NCBI GenBank assembly: GCA_041655275.1 | Contig: JBBAFU010000005.1 | Coordinates: 62,001 to 126,000, forward strand | Direction of reading: 5' to 3' | Source: JAJYRX01 sp041655275 | GTDB lineage: Bacteria; Pseudomonadota; Gammaproteobacteria; Burkholderiales; Burkholderiaceae_B | DNA length: 64,000 nt | In this document: positions 8,503 to 17,916 of the stretch, in pieces | Numbering within the stretch: position 1 is the first letter of the stretch | Layout: each line of letters starts with the position of its first letter | Position numbers and translations under genes: made by a program | The notes under the pieces: generated by a model | Told to the model about the DNA's origin: nothing | The model's database searches: none | Seen by the model: only the letters and a program-made list of their open reading frames with translations

Positions 8503-9258
8503 ATGGCAACACCGAATCCGAATCCCTTCGTGCTTCCCGGACTGGGGCAGTCCGGCGAGATGGCCGCCAACCCCCTGCTGGCCAGCATGGAAATGATGCG
8601 CAAGGCCTGGGAAGGCATGGCGACACAGTCCGGCGCCGGCGTGTCGCCCCTGACGGGCACCGCCATGCTGCCCCAGGATCTGGAGCGGCGCATCGCCGAT
8701 CTGCGTACCGTGGAAAACTGGCTGCGCATGAATCTGTCCATGCTGGGCGGCACCATACAGGCACTGGAAGTGCAGCGTGCCACCATCGCCACGCTCAAGG
8801 CATTCGTGGATTCGGCCGGCAGCATGGCCCGTCCCATGGCCGATGCGGCCGAGTCGGTCCTGCCCGCCATGGTGAGCGGTGACAGCAGCGGCATGTTCGG
8901 CGCACCGCTGACAGGCCAGTCACCGGAGCCGGCATCCGGCGATGCGCCGGCGGCCGAGGCTGATGCAGCGCCCGAAGCGGCACCGGCCAATCCGGCCGAG
9001 GCGGCCATGCATGCCTGGTGGGACATGCTGCAGACCCAGTTCGATCAGCTGGCCAGCGCCACAGCGGCCACTTTCCCCGGCGCAGGCACAGCGCCCGGAA
9101 CGGACGCAGAGGCGCCCAGGCCCGCCCGCAAGACCGCAGCGCGCAAGGCTGCGGCACGCAAGACAGCCGCCGCAGGCGCCACCGCCGGCAAGACGGCCGC
9201 GAAAAAGGTCGCCAGAAAAGCCGCCGGCAAGCGCGCTGCACGCAAATCGGCATCCTGA
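8503..9258 (+). CDS. phaM: PhaM-type polyhydroxyalkanoate granule regulatory protein
   Basis: 251 aa. The N-terminal segment PNPFVLPGLGQ and the helix DLERRIADLRTVENWLRMNLSMLGGTIQALEVQRATIATL match PhaM, known in Ralstonia eutropha to activate PHA synthase and attach PHB granules to the nucleoid. The centre is Ala/Pro/Glu-rich. The last ~45 residues are a histone-H1-like tail of alternating Ala and Lys/Arg (KTAARK, KTAAKK and KAAGKR units) that should bind DNA non-specifically. A strong AGGAGG site precedes ATG 8503. No phaC or phaA/B genes are in the window. Confidence 0.85.
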   Translation: MATPNPNPFVLPGLGQSGEMAANPLLASMEMMRKAWEGMATQSGAGVSPLTGTAMLPQDLERRIADLRTVENWLRMNLSMLGGTIQALEVQRATIATLKAFVDSAGSMARPMADAAESVLPAMVSGDSSGMFGAPLTGQSPEPASGDAPAAEADAAPEAAPANPAEAAMHAWWDMLQTQFDQLASATAATFPGAGTAPGTDAEAPRPARKTAARKAAARKTAAAGATAGKTAAKKVARKAAGKRAARKSAS

Positions 9259-9268
9259 CGAGGTCCGC

Positions 9269-10648
9269 ATGCAGACTGGTGCGCTCAATGTCGTCATCCT
9301 GGCGGCAGGCCAGGGCAAGCGCATGGCCTCGTCGCGGCCCAAGGTCCTGCATCCGCTGGCAGGGCGGCCGCTGCTGTTCCATGTGCTCGACAGTGCACGC
9401 GCACTGAACCCCGTACGCGTGATCGTCGTCGTCGGCCACGGCGCCGACGCGGTGCGTGCCGCCTGTGCGGAGGTTCCCGGTCTGGGCTTTGCCCTGCAGT
9501 CGCCCCCGCGCGGCACCGGCCACGCAGTGCAGCAGGCACTGGCGCAGCTGGTCACGGCATCCGGCAGTCGCACCCTGGTGCTCTACGGCGATGTGCCGCT
9601 GGTGCAGCCCGCCACATTGCAGGCCCTGCTGCAGGCGCACCGGGGCGGGCTCACCCTGCTGACGCAGACCCTGGACAATCCCGCCGGCTATGGCCGCATC
9701 GTGCGCGATGGTGCGGGGCGCATTCTTGCCATCGTCGAGGAACGTGATGCCGATGCCGCCCAGCGCGCGATCACCGAAATCAATACCGGCATCCTGCTTG
9801 CCGACACCGCACTGCTGACGAACTGGCTGGGACGCATCGACAACCACAACGCCCAGAACGAGTATTACCTGACCGACATTGTCGGGCTCGCCGTGGCCGA
9901 TGGTGTGGACGTACAGGCGGCCCGGCCCGCTGCGGCATGGGAGACCCTGGGCGTGAACGGCCGTGCCGAGCAGGCCCGGCTGGAACGCATCTGGCAGGGC
10001 ACGCAAGCCGCCCGTCTGATGGACCAGGGGGTCAGCCTGGCTGATCCCGCGCGTTTCGATTTGCGCGGCGAGCTCGTGTGCGGTCGCGATGTCTTCATCG
10101 ATGTCGGCTGCGTGTTCGAAGGGCGCGTCGAGCTGGCCGACGGTGTGCATGTGGGGCCGCACTGCGTGCTGCGCAACACCCGCCTGGAAGCCGGGGCGCG
10201 GCTGGAGGCCTTCAGCCATGCCGACGGCGCCGAGATGGGGCCCGACAGCCACGCCGGACCCTATGCGCGCCTGCGTCCGGGGGCCAGGCTGGGACGCGAT
10301 GCGCATGTCGGCAATTTCGTCGAGATCAAGAACACCCGGCTGGGCGCGGGCAGCAAGGCCAGCCACCTGTCCTATCTGGGCGATGCCGAGATCGGCGCCC
10401 GGGTCAACATCGGTGCCGGCACCATCACCTGTAATTACGACGGTGTGCACAAGCACGTCACCCGCATCGATGACGATGCCTTCATCGGCTCCGACACCCA
10501 GCTGGTGGCTCCCGTGACCGTGGGAAAGGGCGCCACCATCGGCGCCGGCACCACCCTGGTGCGTGACGCGCCGTCCGGACAGCTCAGCCTGTCGCGCAGC
10601 GAGCAGAAAACCGTTCCCGGCTGGAGCCGGCCAAAACCTGTTTCATGA
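9269..10648 (+). CDS. glmU: Bifunctional GlmU (GlcN-1-P acetyltransferase / GlcNAc-1-P uridyltransferase)
   Basis: 459 aa from ATG 9269, the normal GlmU length. The N-terminal nucleotidyltransferase domain begins VVILAAGQGKRM (res 8-19), with RPKVLHPLAG following. The C-terminal left-handed beta-helix shows hexapeptide repeats and the acetyltransferase active-site stretch KASHLSYLGDAEIG and GAGTITCNYDG. It makes UDP-GlcNAc for peptidoglycan and LPS in the cytoplasm. It follows phaM by 10 bp. Antisense and out-of-frame readings over this gene are shadows. Confidence 0.97.
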   Translation: MQTGALNVVILAAGQGKRMASSRPKVLHPLAGRPLLFHVLDSARALNPVRVIVVVGHGADAVRAACAEVPGLGFALQSPPRGTGHAVQQALAQLVTASGSRTLVLYGDVPLVQPATLQALLQAHRGGLTLLTQTLDNPAGYGRIVRDGAGRILAIVEERDADAAQRAITEINTGILLADTALLTNWLGRIDNHNAQNEYYLTDIVGLAVADGVDVQAARPAAAWETLGVNGRAEQARLERIWQGTQAARLMDQGVSLADPARFDLRGELVCGRDVFIDVGCVFEGRVELADGVHVGPHCVLRNTRLEAGARLEAFSHADGAEMGPDSHAGPYARLRPGARLGRDAHVGNFVEIKNTRLGAGSKASHLSYLGDAEIGARVNIGAGTITCNYDGVHKHVTRIDDDAFIGSDTQLVAPVTVGKGATIGAGTTLVRDAPSGQLSLSRSEQKTVPGWSRPKPVS

Positions 10649-10658
10649 GCGCCGCTTC

Positions 10659-12062
10659 ATGAGCGCGCCAGCCCCGCGGCGCACGCCGCCCCGGTCCCGC
10701 GCCGAACTGCCCGACGGTCTGCCGCGGCCGCGGCGCTGGTGGGCGGTGCTGACCGTCATGGCCCAGCTCATCATCACCGTGCTGGACTCCACCATGGTGA
10801 ATGTTGCACTGCCCAATATCGCCGAATCGCTCAATACCTCGCCCTCGCACATCGTGCGCGTGGTCATCGCCTACAACATCACGGTGGTCGTCACCTTGCT
10901 GCCGTTTTCCGCAGTGGCCGAGCGGCTGGGCTTCCGGCGCCTGTTCGGCATCGGCGTGGGCGTGTTCGGCCTGGCGTCTTTCGGTTCGTCCCAGGCCGGC
11001 AGCCTGGAGATGCTGCTCATCTGCCGCATCGCCCAGGGCCTGGGCGCCTCCATGCTGATGTGCATGTTCGGCGGCCTGGTGCGCAACATCTATCCGCTGC
11101 GCCATCTGGCCATGGGCCTGAGCCTGAATGCCAGCGTCGTGGGCATCACCGCAGTGCTGGGGCCCACCATCGGCGCCTGGATCCTCGCCCTGGCGTCCTG
11201 GCCATGGATTTTCCTGGTCAACCTGCCCATCTGCGTCGTGTCCTATCTGGGCATACGCTTTTTGCCCGAAGTGCCGCGCGTGCCCGCCCGCTTCGACTGG
11301 CTGGCGGCGCTGCTGACCCTGCCGGCATTCGGCCTAGCCATCCTCGGCCTGGACATCCTCGGGCATCGGCCGCTAACGGCCGTCATCTGTCTCGTGCTGT
11401 CGGCCCTGGCGGCCCGCCAGCTGCTGCGGCGCTCGCGCAGGCAGCGGGCGCCGCTGGTGCCGGTGGATCTGCTGCGCATCACCGCCATCGGCTATGCCGT
11501 GGCCGCGTCGCTCATGCTGTTCGCAGCGCAGATGGCGGCCCTGGTCAGCCTGCCTTTCTTCTTCGATCGCGTCCTGCACTATTCCTATGGGGAAATCGGG
11601 CTGGTGCTGGGTGCCTGGTCGCTGGGCACGGCGGGCATGGCGCCGCTGGCCGCCTATTTTTCCAGCCGCTATTCCGTGGCCGTGCTGTGCGCCATCGGCG
11701 GCTGTGGTGTGGCCGCCGCCATGCTGGGCATCCTGCTGTTGCCCCTGGATGCCGCCTTTCTCTGGTTTTTTCTGTCCCTGCTGCTGGGCGGCATCGGTTT
11801 CGGCTTCTTTCAGACGCCCAACAACCGCGCCATGCTGGCGGGCGCGCCGCGCAATCGCAGCGGGGCCGCCGGGGCCATGCAGGCCACGACCCGTGTGTTC
11901 GGGCAGGGGGTGGGCACAGGGCTTGTGGCCATGGTCTTTGCCCTGGGCGGCGAGCTGGGCCCGCAATTGGGCATTGGTGTATCCATGGGTTGTGCCCTGG
12001 TGGCGGTGGGCGTCAATATTGCACGTCACCGCAACCCCGTGGCCGATCCGGAGCTGCAATGA
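10659..12062 (+). CDS. MFS drug-exporter-type transporter (DHA2/EmrB-QacA)
   Basis: 467 aa from ATG 10659, ten bases after the glmU stop. It is a multi-helix membrane protein with the DHA2 first-helix motif LDSTMVNVALPNIAESL and the inter-helix motif GFRRLFGIGVGVFGLAS. Family members export drugs or dyes by proton antiport; the substrate here is unknown. The short in-frame extension upstream overlaps glmU. A GT4 gene follows 16 bp later, so these two probably share a transcript. Confidence 0.88.
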   Translation: MSAPAPRRTPPRSRAELPDGLPRPRRWWAVLTVMAQLIITVLDSTMVNVALPNIAESLNTSPSHIVRVVIAYNITVVVTLLPFSAVAERLGFRRLFGIGVGVFGLASFGSSQAGSLEMLLICRIAQGLGASMLMCMFGGLVRNIYPLRHLAMGLSLNASVVGITAVLGPTIGAWILALASWPWIFLVNLPICVVSYLGIRFLPEVPRVPARFDWLAALLTLPAFGLAILGLDILGHRPLTAVICLVLSALAARQLLRRSRRQRAPLVPVDLLRITAIGYAVAASLMLFAAQMAALVSLPFFFDRVLHYSYGEIGLVLGAWSLGTAGMAPLAAYFSSRYSVAVLCAIGGCGVAAAMLGILLLPLDAAFLWFFLSLLLGGIGFGFFQTPNNRAMLAGAPRNRSGAAGAMQATTRVFGQGVGTGLVAMVFALGGELGPQLGIGVSMGCALVAVGVNIARHRNPVADPELQ

Positions 12063-12078
12063 TGGAGGAGATGGCCGG

Positions 12079-13146
12079 ATGCGCATCCTGATGCTGAATA
12101 CCGAGAGGGGCTGGCGCGGCGGCGAGCGCCAGACCCTGCTCAGCCTGACCGGCATGGCCCGGGCCGGCCACGAAGTGTGTCTGCTGGCCCGCGAAGGCGG
12201 TGCGCTCGCGCAGGCGGCGCGCGAGGCCGGTGTGCAGACGGTGGAGTTTGCGTCCATGCCGGCGCTGTGCCGGGCCCTGTGGCAGCGGCGCGCCGCGTTC
12301 GACATCATGCATGCCCAGACCGCAGCGGCAATGACGGCGCTGGCCCTGTTGCGGCCCTTTTTGCGTGCGCGCACCGTATTCACCCGGCGTACCGCCTTTG
12401 CCGTGAATCGCCGCCTGCGCCTGACCGCCTGGAAGTGGCGCCGTGCCGACGTCTTTCTGGCCATCAGTGCGGCGGCGGCGCAGGGGCCGCGCAGCCTGGG
12501 ACTGACGGTGCATGCCATCATCCCCAGCGCCGTGCCTTTCCTGCCGGTGAACGAGCACGAGCTCGAAACCCTGCGCGAGCGCATCCCCTTTACGGGCCGG
12601 ACCATCATTGCCACGGTGGCCGCCCTGACGCCGGAAAAAGATCCACTCACCCTGGTTCGTGCCATGGACGTGCTGCGCCGGCAACACCCCGACGCCCTGT
12701 GCCTGCATTTCGGTGCGGACGGTGACATGAGCGAGGCAGTGCGCGCCGAGATCACCCGTCTGGGTCTGCAGGAGCACTACGTGCTTGCCGGGTTCACGGA
12801 GCACATCACCGATGCCTACCGGCTCATGGATGTCTTCGTGCTCGCCTCGCGCGAAGAGGCGCTGGGCAGCAGTGTGCTCGATGCCTTTGTCTACGGTGTG
12901 CCGGCGGTGGTCACCCGCGCCGGCGGCCTGGCTGATCTGGTGGCCGAAGGCCGCGGCCTGTCCTGTCCCGTGGGCGATGCCGACTGCCTTGCACAGGCGC
13001 TTGCGCAGGTGCTCGATGATGCCGCCCTGCGCCAGCAACTGGTGACCCGGGCGCTGGCCTATGTGCATGCCGAACATGCGCCCGAAGTCATGGTGGCGCG
13101 CACGCTGGCGGCGTATGGCGTACCGGCGGATTCGGTAGAATCGTAA
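12079..13146 (+). CDS. GT4-family glycosyltransferase
   Basis: 355 aa from ATG 12079, preceded by GGAGGAG. It has a GT-B two-domain layout. The N-terminal acceptor domain starts MRILMLNTERGWRGGERQ (the GWRGGE loop of GT4 enzymes). The C-terminal nucleotide-sugar domain contains the conserved acidic region LASREEALGSSVLDAFVYGVPAV, equivalent to the EX7E motif (E-E-A-L-G-S-S-V-L-D/E). It probably transfers a sugar in lipopolysaccharide or exopolysaccharide synthesis. No other glycan genes are adjacent, so the acceptor is unknown. Confidence 0.88.
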   Translation: MRILMLNTERGWRGGERQTLLSLTGMARAGHEVCLLAREGGALAQAAREAGVQTVEFASMPALCRALWQRRAAFDIMHAQTAAAMTALALLRPFLRARTVFTRRTAFAVNRRLRLTAWKWRRADVFLAISAAAAQGPRSLGLTVHAIIPSAVPFLPVNEHELETLRERIPFTGRTIIATVAALTPEKDPLTLVRAMDVLRRQHPDALCLHFGADGDMSEAVRAEITRLGLQEHYVLAGFTEHITDAYRLMDVFVLASREEALGSSVLDAFVYGVPAVVTRAGGLADLVAEGRGLSCPVGDADCLAQALAQVLDDAALRQQLVTRALAYVHAEHAPEVMVARTLAAYGVPADSVES

Positions 13147-13191
13147 GCACGTTCCCGTAGCTTCTCCCGCAATTTTCCCGGAGTATCCCCC

Positions 13192-14817
13192 ATGTTTGAC
13201 AGTGGCATGATCTGTGCGCCCCAGCCCGAAGCGGTCGAGGCGGGCGCCGACATCCTGCGTGCCGGCGGCAATGCCGTCGATGCGGCGCTTGCCTGCGCCT
13301 TTGTGCAGACGGTGGTCGATCCTTTCATGTGTGGCATTGCCGGCTTTGGCAGTGCGGCGGTCCATACCGCTGCGCAGGGGTCCACGGAATATCTGGATTT
13401 TCATGCTCGTGCACCGGCGGCGGCACACCCTGAAATGTGGCTGGATCGTCTGGTGGGAGAGACGCGCGACGGCTTCGGCTTTCTGCTCAGCGACCGTGCC
13501 AACGAGCTTGGTTACCAGTCGATTGCCGTGCCGGGGGCGCTCAAGGCCTGGGGTGAATTGCACCGGCGCCATGGCAGCCTGCCCTGGGCCGCGCTGATTG
13601 CACCTGCGATCGAGGTGTGCCGGCGCGGCTGGCTGGTGCGTCCCTATGTGGAAACCTTCGGCCGGCGCGGTGTCGATCTGGGGCGTGTGGCCAATATCGA
13701 ACGTGTGCGTTTCTCGGCCTCGGGCCGCGATCTGTATTGCCGGCCCGACGGGACTCTCAAACAGATCGGCGACGCGGTCATCAACAGTGATTACGCCACA
13801 GTGCTCGAGCACATTGCGCGTGAAGGCGCACAGGCCCTGCATGAAGGTGAGCTCGCCGAGGCCGTGGCGCAGGATATGCAGGCCAATGGCGGCCTCATCA
13901 CGCTGCAGGATCTGCGCGATTACCCGCTGCGCGAGCAGGCGCCACTGACGGGCAGCTATCGCGGCTGGCAGGTGCACAGCAACCATGCGCCCGGCGGGGG
14001 GCCGCTGCTCATACAGATGCTCAATCTGCTGGAATGCTTCGATCTGGCCGCGCTGGGCCACAACAGTGTGGATACCATACGCATCGTGGCCGAGGCGCAG
14101 AAATACGCCACGGCCGACAAGGATGCCTGGCTGGGCGATCCCGACTTCTTCGATATGCCGTTGGATCGCTTTCTCGACAAGGCTGTTGCGGTGGAGCGTG
14201 CCGCGGCCGTGCGCGCGGGCCACAAGGTAACGGTGCCCCGCCTTGCATCAACCACCCCGGAAAGCCCCGATACCACGCATATCAGCGTGGTCGATCATCA
14301 GGGCAATGCCGTTTCCATGACGCATTCCCTCGGTCTGCCCTCGGGCGTGATCACCGACGGTCTGGGCTTCATGTACAACGGCTGCATGGCGCCCTTCGAT
14401 CCGCGGCCCGGCCGTGCCGGCTCGATTGCGCCCGGCAAAGCCCGTTTCAGTTCCATCTGCCCCAGCCTGCTGTTTCGTGACGGCCGTCTGGCCATGGTGA
14501 TTGGTGCGCCCGGCGCCACGCAGATTTCCATGGCGGTGCTGGAAGTCATCCTGAATGTACTGGACTTCGGCATGAGCATGACGGAGGCCGTGTGTGCACC
14601 GCGCTTCTCGGCCACCAGCGACATCATCGACCTTTCCTACAAGATTCCCTGGCGTACCGTGAAGGCGCTGCAGGCCCTGGGCTACGAGACCGAACGCGAC
14701 GCGGGTGCGCATGGCTTCGCCGCCGTGCACGGCATTCGTGTGATGGCCGATGGCCGTCTGGATGGTGGCGCAGACCCCGGTCATGACGGCACATGGGAGC
14801 GTGTCAGCGCATCATAG
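13192..14817 (+). CDS. Gamma-glutamyltransferase-family Ntn hydrolase
   Basis: 541 aa, the usual size of the proenzyme. The autocatalytic site is D-T361-T362-H-I-S-V-V-D, so T361 should become the N-terminal nucleophile of the small subunit after cleavage between 360 and 361. The glycine-rich GGGPL segment and the C-terminal GAPGATQ loop are also present. Unlike E. coli Ggt it begins directly at the catalytic domain (MFDSGMICAPQPEAVEAG) with no signal peptide, so it is probably cytoplasmic. It ends 195 bp before a TRAP transporter operon, which may supply its substrate; that link is inference. Confidence 0.9.
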   Translation: MFDSGMICAPQPEAVEAGADILRAGGNAVDAALACAFVQTVVDPFMCGIAGFGSAAVHTAAQGSTEYLDFHARAPAAAHPEMWLDRLVGETRDGFGFLLSDRANELGYQSIAVPGALKAWGELHRRHGSLPWAALIAPAIEVCRRGWLVRPYVETFGRRGVDLGRVANIERVRFSASGRDLYCRPDGTLKQIGDAVINSDYATVLEHIAREGAQALHEGELAEAVAQDMQANGGLITLQDLRDYPLREQAPLTGSYRGWQVHSNHAPGGGPLLIQMLNLLECFDLAALGHNSVDTIRIVAEAQKYATADKDAWLGDPDFFDMPLDRFLDKAVAVERAAAVRAGHKVTVPRLASTTPESPDTTHISVVDHQGNAVSMTHSLGLPSGVITDGLGFMYNGCMAPFDPRPGRAGSIAPGKARFSSICPSLLFRDGRLAMVIGAPGATQISMAVLEVILNVLDFGMSMTEAVCAPRFSATSDIIDLSYKIPWRTVKALQALGYETERDAGAHGFAAVHGIRVMADGRLDGGADPGHDGTWERVSAS

Positions 14818-14829
14818 TCAGCGCATCAT
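14803..14829. repeat. 14-bp tandem duplication across the GGT stop codon
   Basis: GTCAGCGCATCAT occurs at 14803-14815 and again at 14817-14829 with one base between. The first copy encodes the last residues of the GGT-family protein up to its stop. The second copy is untranslated. It looks like a small slippage duplication. Confidence 0.6.
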
Positions 14830-14859
14830 GTATCGTGTCTATCCGAGAACGTCTCTAAT

Positions 14860-14931
14860 AGTGTATCCAATGTATCTTTGTGCGCGGTTTTGCTTGTTGC
14901 CTTGACGTATTGCAAAGCGGATGGATACACT
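14860..14931 (+). promoter_or_regulatory. Candidate promoter and looping operator of the dctPQM-amidase operon
   Basis: A perfect 10-bp inverted repeat, AGTGTATCCA at 14860-14869 and TGGATACACT at 14922-14931, has arms 62 bp apart. The downstream arm contains the -10 hexamer TACACT (14926-14931) of a promoter with -35 TTGACG at 14902-14907 and an 18-bp spacer. A further half-site-like GTGTCTATCC lies at about 14835. Spaced arms with one on the -10 suggest repression by a dimeric regulator, for example of the GntR family. No GntR gene is in the window. Confidence 0.5.
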
Positions 14932-15012
14932 GAGCCACCACTGGTAGGTGTGACGGCGAGTTCCGTTGGTTTAACCAGATATCTCAGTATTATAGAAATT
15001 CAGGAGACATTG

Positions 15013-16050
15013 ATGCGTTGGTTCAAAAAAGCTGTTATCGCCGCTGCACTGACACTTCCCTTTGTTGCGCAAGCGCAGGCAGACACCGTTGAATATCCGA
15101 AGCTGAAGCTGCGTCTGGCGCATATCCTGACCGCCAATTTCCCCGGATCGCAGGTTGACCAGTGGTATATCGATGAGATCAAGCGCCGTTCCGATGGCAA
15201 GATCACCATACAGCCTTTCTGGGCGGGATCGATGGGTCGTCCGCAGGAATTCATCGACCTGGCCAAGTCGGGCTCTATAGAGCTGTTTGCGGTCGTGCCG
15301 GCTTACTACGCGAACGAGATGCCGCTGTCCAGCATCGTGCTGGGCGTGCCCTTCGTGTACGACTCGAATGCTGAAGCAGGCCGTATCACCACGCACCTGT
15401 TCCAGACCAATGACAATCTCAAGGGAGAGCTGGCGCGCAACGGTCTGGACCTGGTTTTCTGGCACAGCCTGCCGGGCTATCGCCCGCTGTGTACCAAGAA
15501 GCTGGAATCGCTGGATGATTTCAAAGGCAAGCGCATGCGCGGCTTTGGGGAATACTACCCCCGCATGTGGAATGCCCTGGGCGCGACATCCGTCAATGTC
15601 ATGCCGGCCGAAGTCTATGAGTCTCTGATGCGTGACACCATGGATTGCGCTTTCTGGGCCTATGACAGCTTCCACGCCGGCAAGCTCTACGAGGTTGCCA
15701 AGTACACCACCGATATTGATTTCGGCTCCCAGGCCAACTACGCCATCATGGCCAGCAGCAAGCACTGGGAAAAATGGCCGGAGTCCGTTCGCAATCTGTT
15801 GCTGGAAGTGGGTGAGGAAGCCAAGGAGCGCGATATTGCGCTGGTGCAGGAAAAAGTGACGGAAGCACGCGAGGACTTGCTCAACAATCGCGGCGTGCAG
15901 GAAGTCAGGATTGTTGATGCCGATCGCCTGCACGAAGTGCTGCCCGACATGAAGGCGCAATGGGTCCAGGATATGACCCAGAAAGGTCTCGGCAAGGAAG
16001 CCCAGGAAATCATCGATACCATCAATGAGGAAAAGGCAAAAGGCCAGTAA
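15013..16050 (+). CDS. dctP: TRAP transporter periplasmic solute-binding protein (DctP), cluster 1
   Basis: 345 aa from ATG 15013, with AGGAGA 8 bp upstream. The signal peptide is res 1-~23 (VAQAQA before DTVEYP). The body matches DctP/7TM-associated binding proteins: an N-terminal lobe with AHILTANFPGSQVDQWY, and the substrate-clamp region CTKKLESLDDFKGKRMRGFGEYYPRMWNALGA with the conserved Arg that salt-bridges a carboxylate ligand. TRAP systems use ion gradients to import organic acids or zwitterions. It is the first gene of a dctPQM-amidase-amidase cluster. Confidence 0.93.
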   Translation: MRWFKKAVIAAALTLPFVAQAQADTVEYPKLKLRLAHILTANFPGSQVDQWYIDEIKRRSDGKITIQPFWAGSMGRPQEFIDLAKSGSIELFAVVPAYYANEMPLSSIVLGVPFVYDSNAEAGRITTHLFQTNDNLKGELARNGLDLVFWHSLPGYRPLCTKKLESLDDFKGKRMRGFGEYYPRMWNALGATSVNVMPAEVYESLMRDTMDCAFWAYDSFHAGKLYEVAKYTTDIDFGSQANYAIMASSKHWEKWPESVRNLLLEVGEEAKERDIALVQEKVTEAREDLLNNRGVQEVRIVDADRLHEVLPDMKAQWVQDMTQKGLGKEAQEIIDTINEEKAKGQ

Positions 16051-16074
16051 GCGAACTTGTCGGTCATTTGCGCA

Positions 16075-16566
16075 ATGTTCAGCCGGCTTTACGTGATCCA
16101 GGCGTTGCTGAGAAAAGCAACGCTTGGCTTTTCCTGTGCCTTGTTCTTTTTCATCATGTTGCTGGGCGGCGTTGACGCCATCAGCCTGAATCTGTTCAAC
16201 CAGCCGGTGCCCTCCATGCTGGAGATTTCTGAAAATCTGCTGGCGGTGGCGGCATTCCTTGCGCTGGCGGGAGCAAGCGACCAGCATATCAAGGTGGATC
16301 TTATCGTCAATCGCCTCTCCGGCAGGACACGCCGGGTGCTGGCATGGTTCTCCACACTGGTCTGTCTTTTTGTGTTTGCGCTGATTGCCTGGCGCATGTG
16401 GGGCCTCGCCCTGGATTCCTATGCCATTGGCGAAAAAGCCATTGCGCTGTTCCGTTTCCCCATCTGGCCAGGGAAGTTGCTGGCCGCCTTCGGTGTCAGT
16501 GTCGCGGCGGCCCAGTACTTCTTCGAGCTGTTGGCCCAGTCCGGGCGCAATCACATACAAGCATAA
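16075..16566 (+). CDS. dctQ: TRAP transporter small permease (DctQ), cluster 1
   Basis: About 163 aa with four membrane helices, the DctQ layout. HIKVDLIVNRLSGRTRR between helices 2 and 3 and WPGKLLAAFGV before helix 4 are typical. I favour ATG 16075 (MFSRLYVIQ). An in-frame TTG at 16057 would add six residues, and neither has a clear ribosome site. It pairs with the large permease downstream and the DctP upstream. Confidence 0.88.
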   Translation: MFSRLYVIQALLRKATLGFSCALFFFIMLLGGVDAISLNLFNQPVPSMLEISENLLAVAAFLALAGASDQHIKVDLIVNRLSGRTRRVLAWFSTLVCLFVFALIAWRMWGLALDSYAIGEKAIALFRFPIWPGKLLAAFGVSVAAAQYFFELLAQSGRNHIQA

Positions 16567-16575
16567 GAGGGTGGA

Positions 16576-17886
16576 ATGGAATCGCTGACTCTGGGTCTGG
16601 CGGCAATCGCCATGCTGCTGGTTTTTGGCGGGATTGGCGTCCCGATCGGCGTCAGCATGATCGCGGTGGCCGTCGCAGGCTTCACGCTCTTCATGGATTT
16701 AAGCTTCAGCCTCACCATGGTGCGCACACTGCCCTGGAGCACCTTGAGCCAGTATTCCTTCGTCGTGATCCCGATGTTCATCCTGATGGGCAACTATGCG
16801 GCGGCGGGCGGCATCATCCGCGAGATGTTCCACACGGCCAATGCCTGGACATCAGGCGTGCGTGGCGGTCTGTATCTGGCCGTCACCATGGCGTCAGCCG
16901 GCTTTGCCGCGGTATCCGGCTCCACGATTGTGAATGCGGCGGTGTTCACCAAGGTGGCGCTGCCGGAAATGCTTTCGCGCAACTACAACAAGCGGATCTC
17001 GGGCGCCTGCATTGCTGCCGCAGGTACGTTTGCCGCGCTGATTCCGCCATCCATCGCCATGGCCATCTATGGTCTGCTCACGGATGAGTCCATCGGCCAG
17101 CTGCTCATCGCCGGCCTGATACCCGGCCTGCTGACGGTATTGGTCTACAGCCTGCTCATCATCATCCTGGTGCGCATAAAGCCCGATCTGGCGCCGCTGG
17201 CGACCGAGCGTATCCGGCTGGGCGAGAAGATGCGCAGCCTCAAGGGCAGCTGGGCCATCATGCTGCTCATCTTCATCATCATCGGCGGCATGTATGGCGG
17301 TTATATATCGCCATCGAGTGCCGGCTCCGTGGGCGCTCTGGGCGCGTTGGCGATCAGCGTGGCGCGACGCCGCATCGCCGTCGCCCAGGTGCGTACGGCG
17401 CTGGCCGATGCGGCGCAGCTGGGTACCGTGATCTTCCTGATCCTGATCGGTGGCCTGATGTTTTCCCGTCTGTTGCTGATCACCGGTTTCGTCGATGATT
17501 TGACCGAGTTCTTTCTGGACATAGGGGTCACGCCGATGCGCTTCATCATAGGCGTGGTCGTGCTGTACGCGATTCTTGGCATGTTCATGGAAGCCCTGTC
17601 CATGATGGTGGTGACCGTCCCCTTTCTGTTTCCCATTGCCAAGAACATGGGCGTGGATCCCGTATGGTTTGGCGTGCTGGTGGTCAAGTTGTCCGAGTTG
17701 GCGGTCATCAGTCCGCCGGTCGGCATCAATCTGTTCACGGTGGTCGGGGCGTCCGATGGCGTTGTGAAGATGAAAGATATCTACAAAGGCATTATTCCTT
17801 TCGTATTTGCGGAATTCATCGTCATTGCCCTGCTCATCATGTATCCGTCGCTGTCCACCTGGCTGCCGGCCACCATGCGGGGCTGA
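16576..17886 (+). CDS. dctM: TRAP transporter large permease (DctM), cluster 1
   Basis: 436 aa, ~12 membrane helices. DctM landmarks are present: MFILMGNYAAAGGI, ASAGFAAVSGSTIVNAAVFTKVALPEML, AALIPPSIAMAIYGLLT and LSELAVISPPVGINLF. This is the ion-coupled transport subunit. GAGGGTGG precedes ATG 16576, ten bases after dctQ. Confidence 0.94.
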   Translation: MESLTLGLAAIAMLLVFGGIGVPIGVSMIAVAVAGFTLFMDLSFSLTMVRTLPWSTLSQYSFVVIPMFILMGNYAAAGGIIREMFHTANAWTSGVRGGLYLAVTMASAGFAAVSGSTIVNAAVFTKVALPEMLSRNYNKRISGACIAAAGTFAALIPPSIAMAIYGLLTDESIGQLLIAGLIPGLLTVLVYSLLIIILVRIKPDLAPLATERIRLGEKMRSLKGSWAIMLLIFIIIGGMYGGYISPSSAGSVGALGALAISVARRRIAVAQVRTALADAAQLGTVIFLILIGGLMFSRLLLITGFVDDLTEFFLDIGVTPMRFIIGVVVLYAILGMFMEALSMMVVTVPFLFPIAKNMGVDPVWFGVLVVKLSELAVISPPVGINLFTVVGASDGVVKMKDIYKGIIPFVFAEFIVIALLIMYPSLSTWLPATMRG

Positions 17887-17916
17887 ACGAGTTTGCTGAA
17901 GTATCAGGGGTAGGTC

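Noticed and set aside
8795..10456. A 553-codon minus-strand frame opposite phaM and glmU
   Set aside because: Both sense genes are certain, and the antisense product is Arg/Pro/Gly-rich without domains.
12013..14223. A 736-codon open frame on the minus strand
   Set aside because: It is antisense to the GT4 and gamma-glutamyltransferase genes, with no recognisable domain and a composition typical of a shadow frame.
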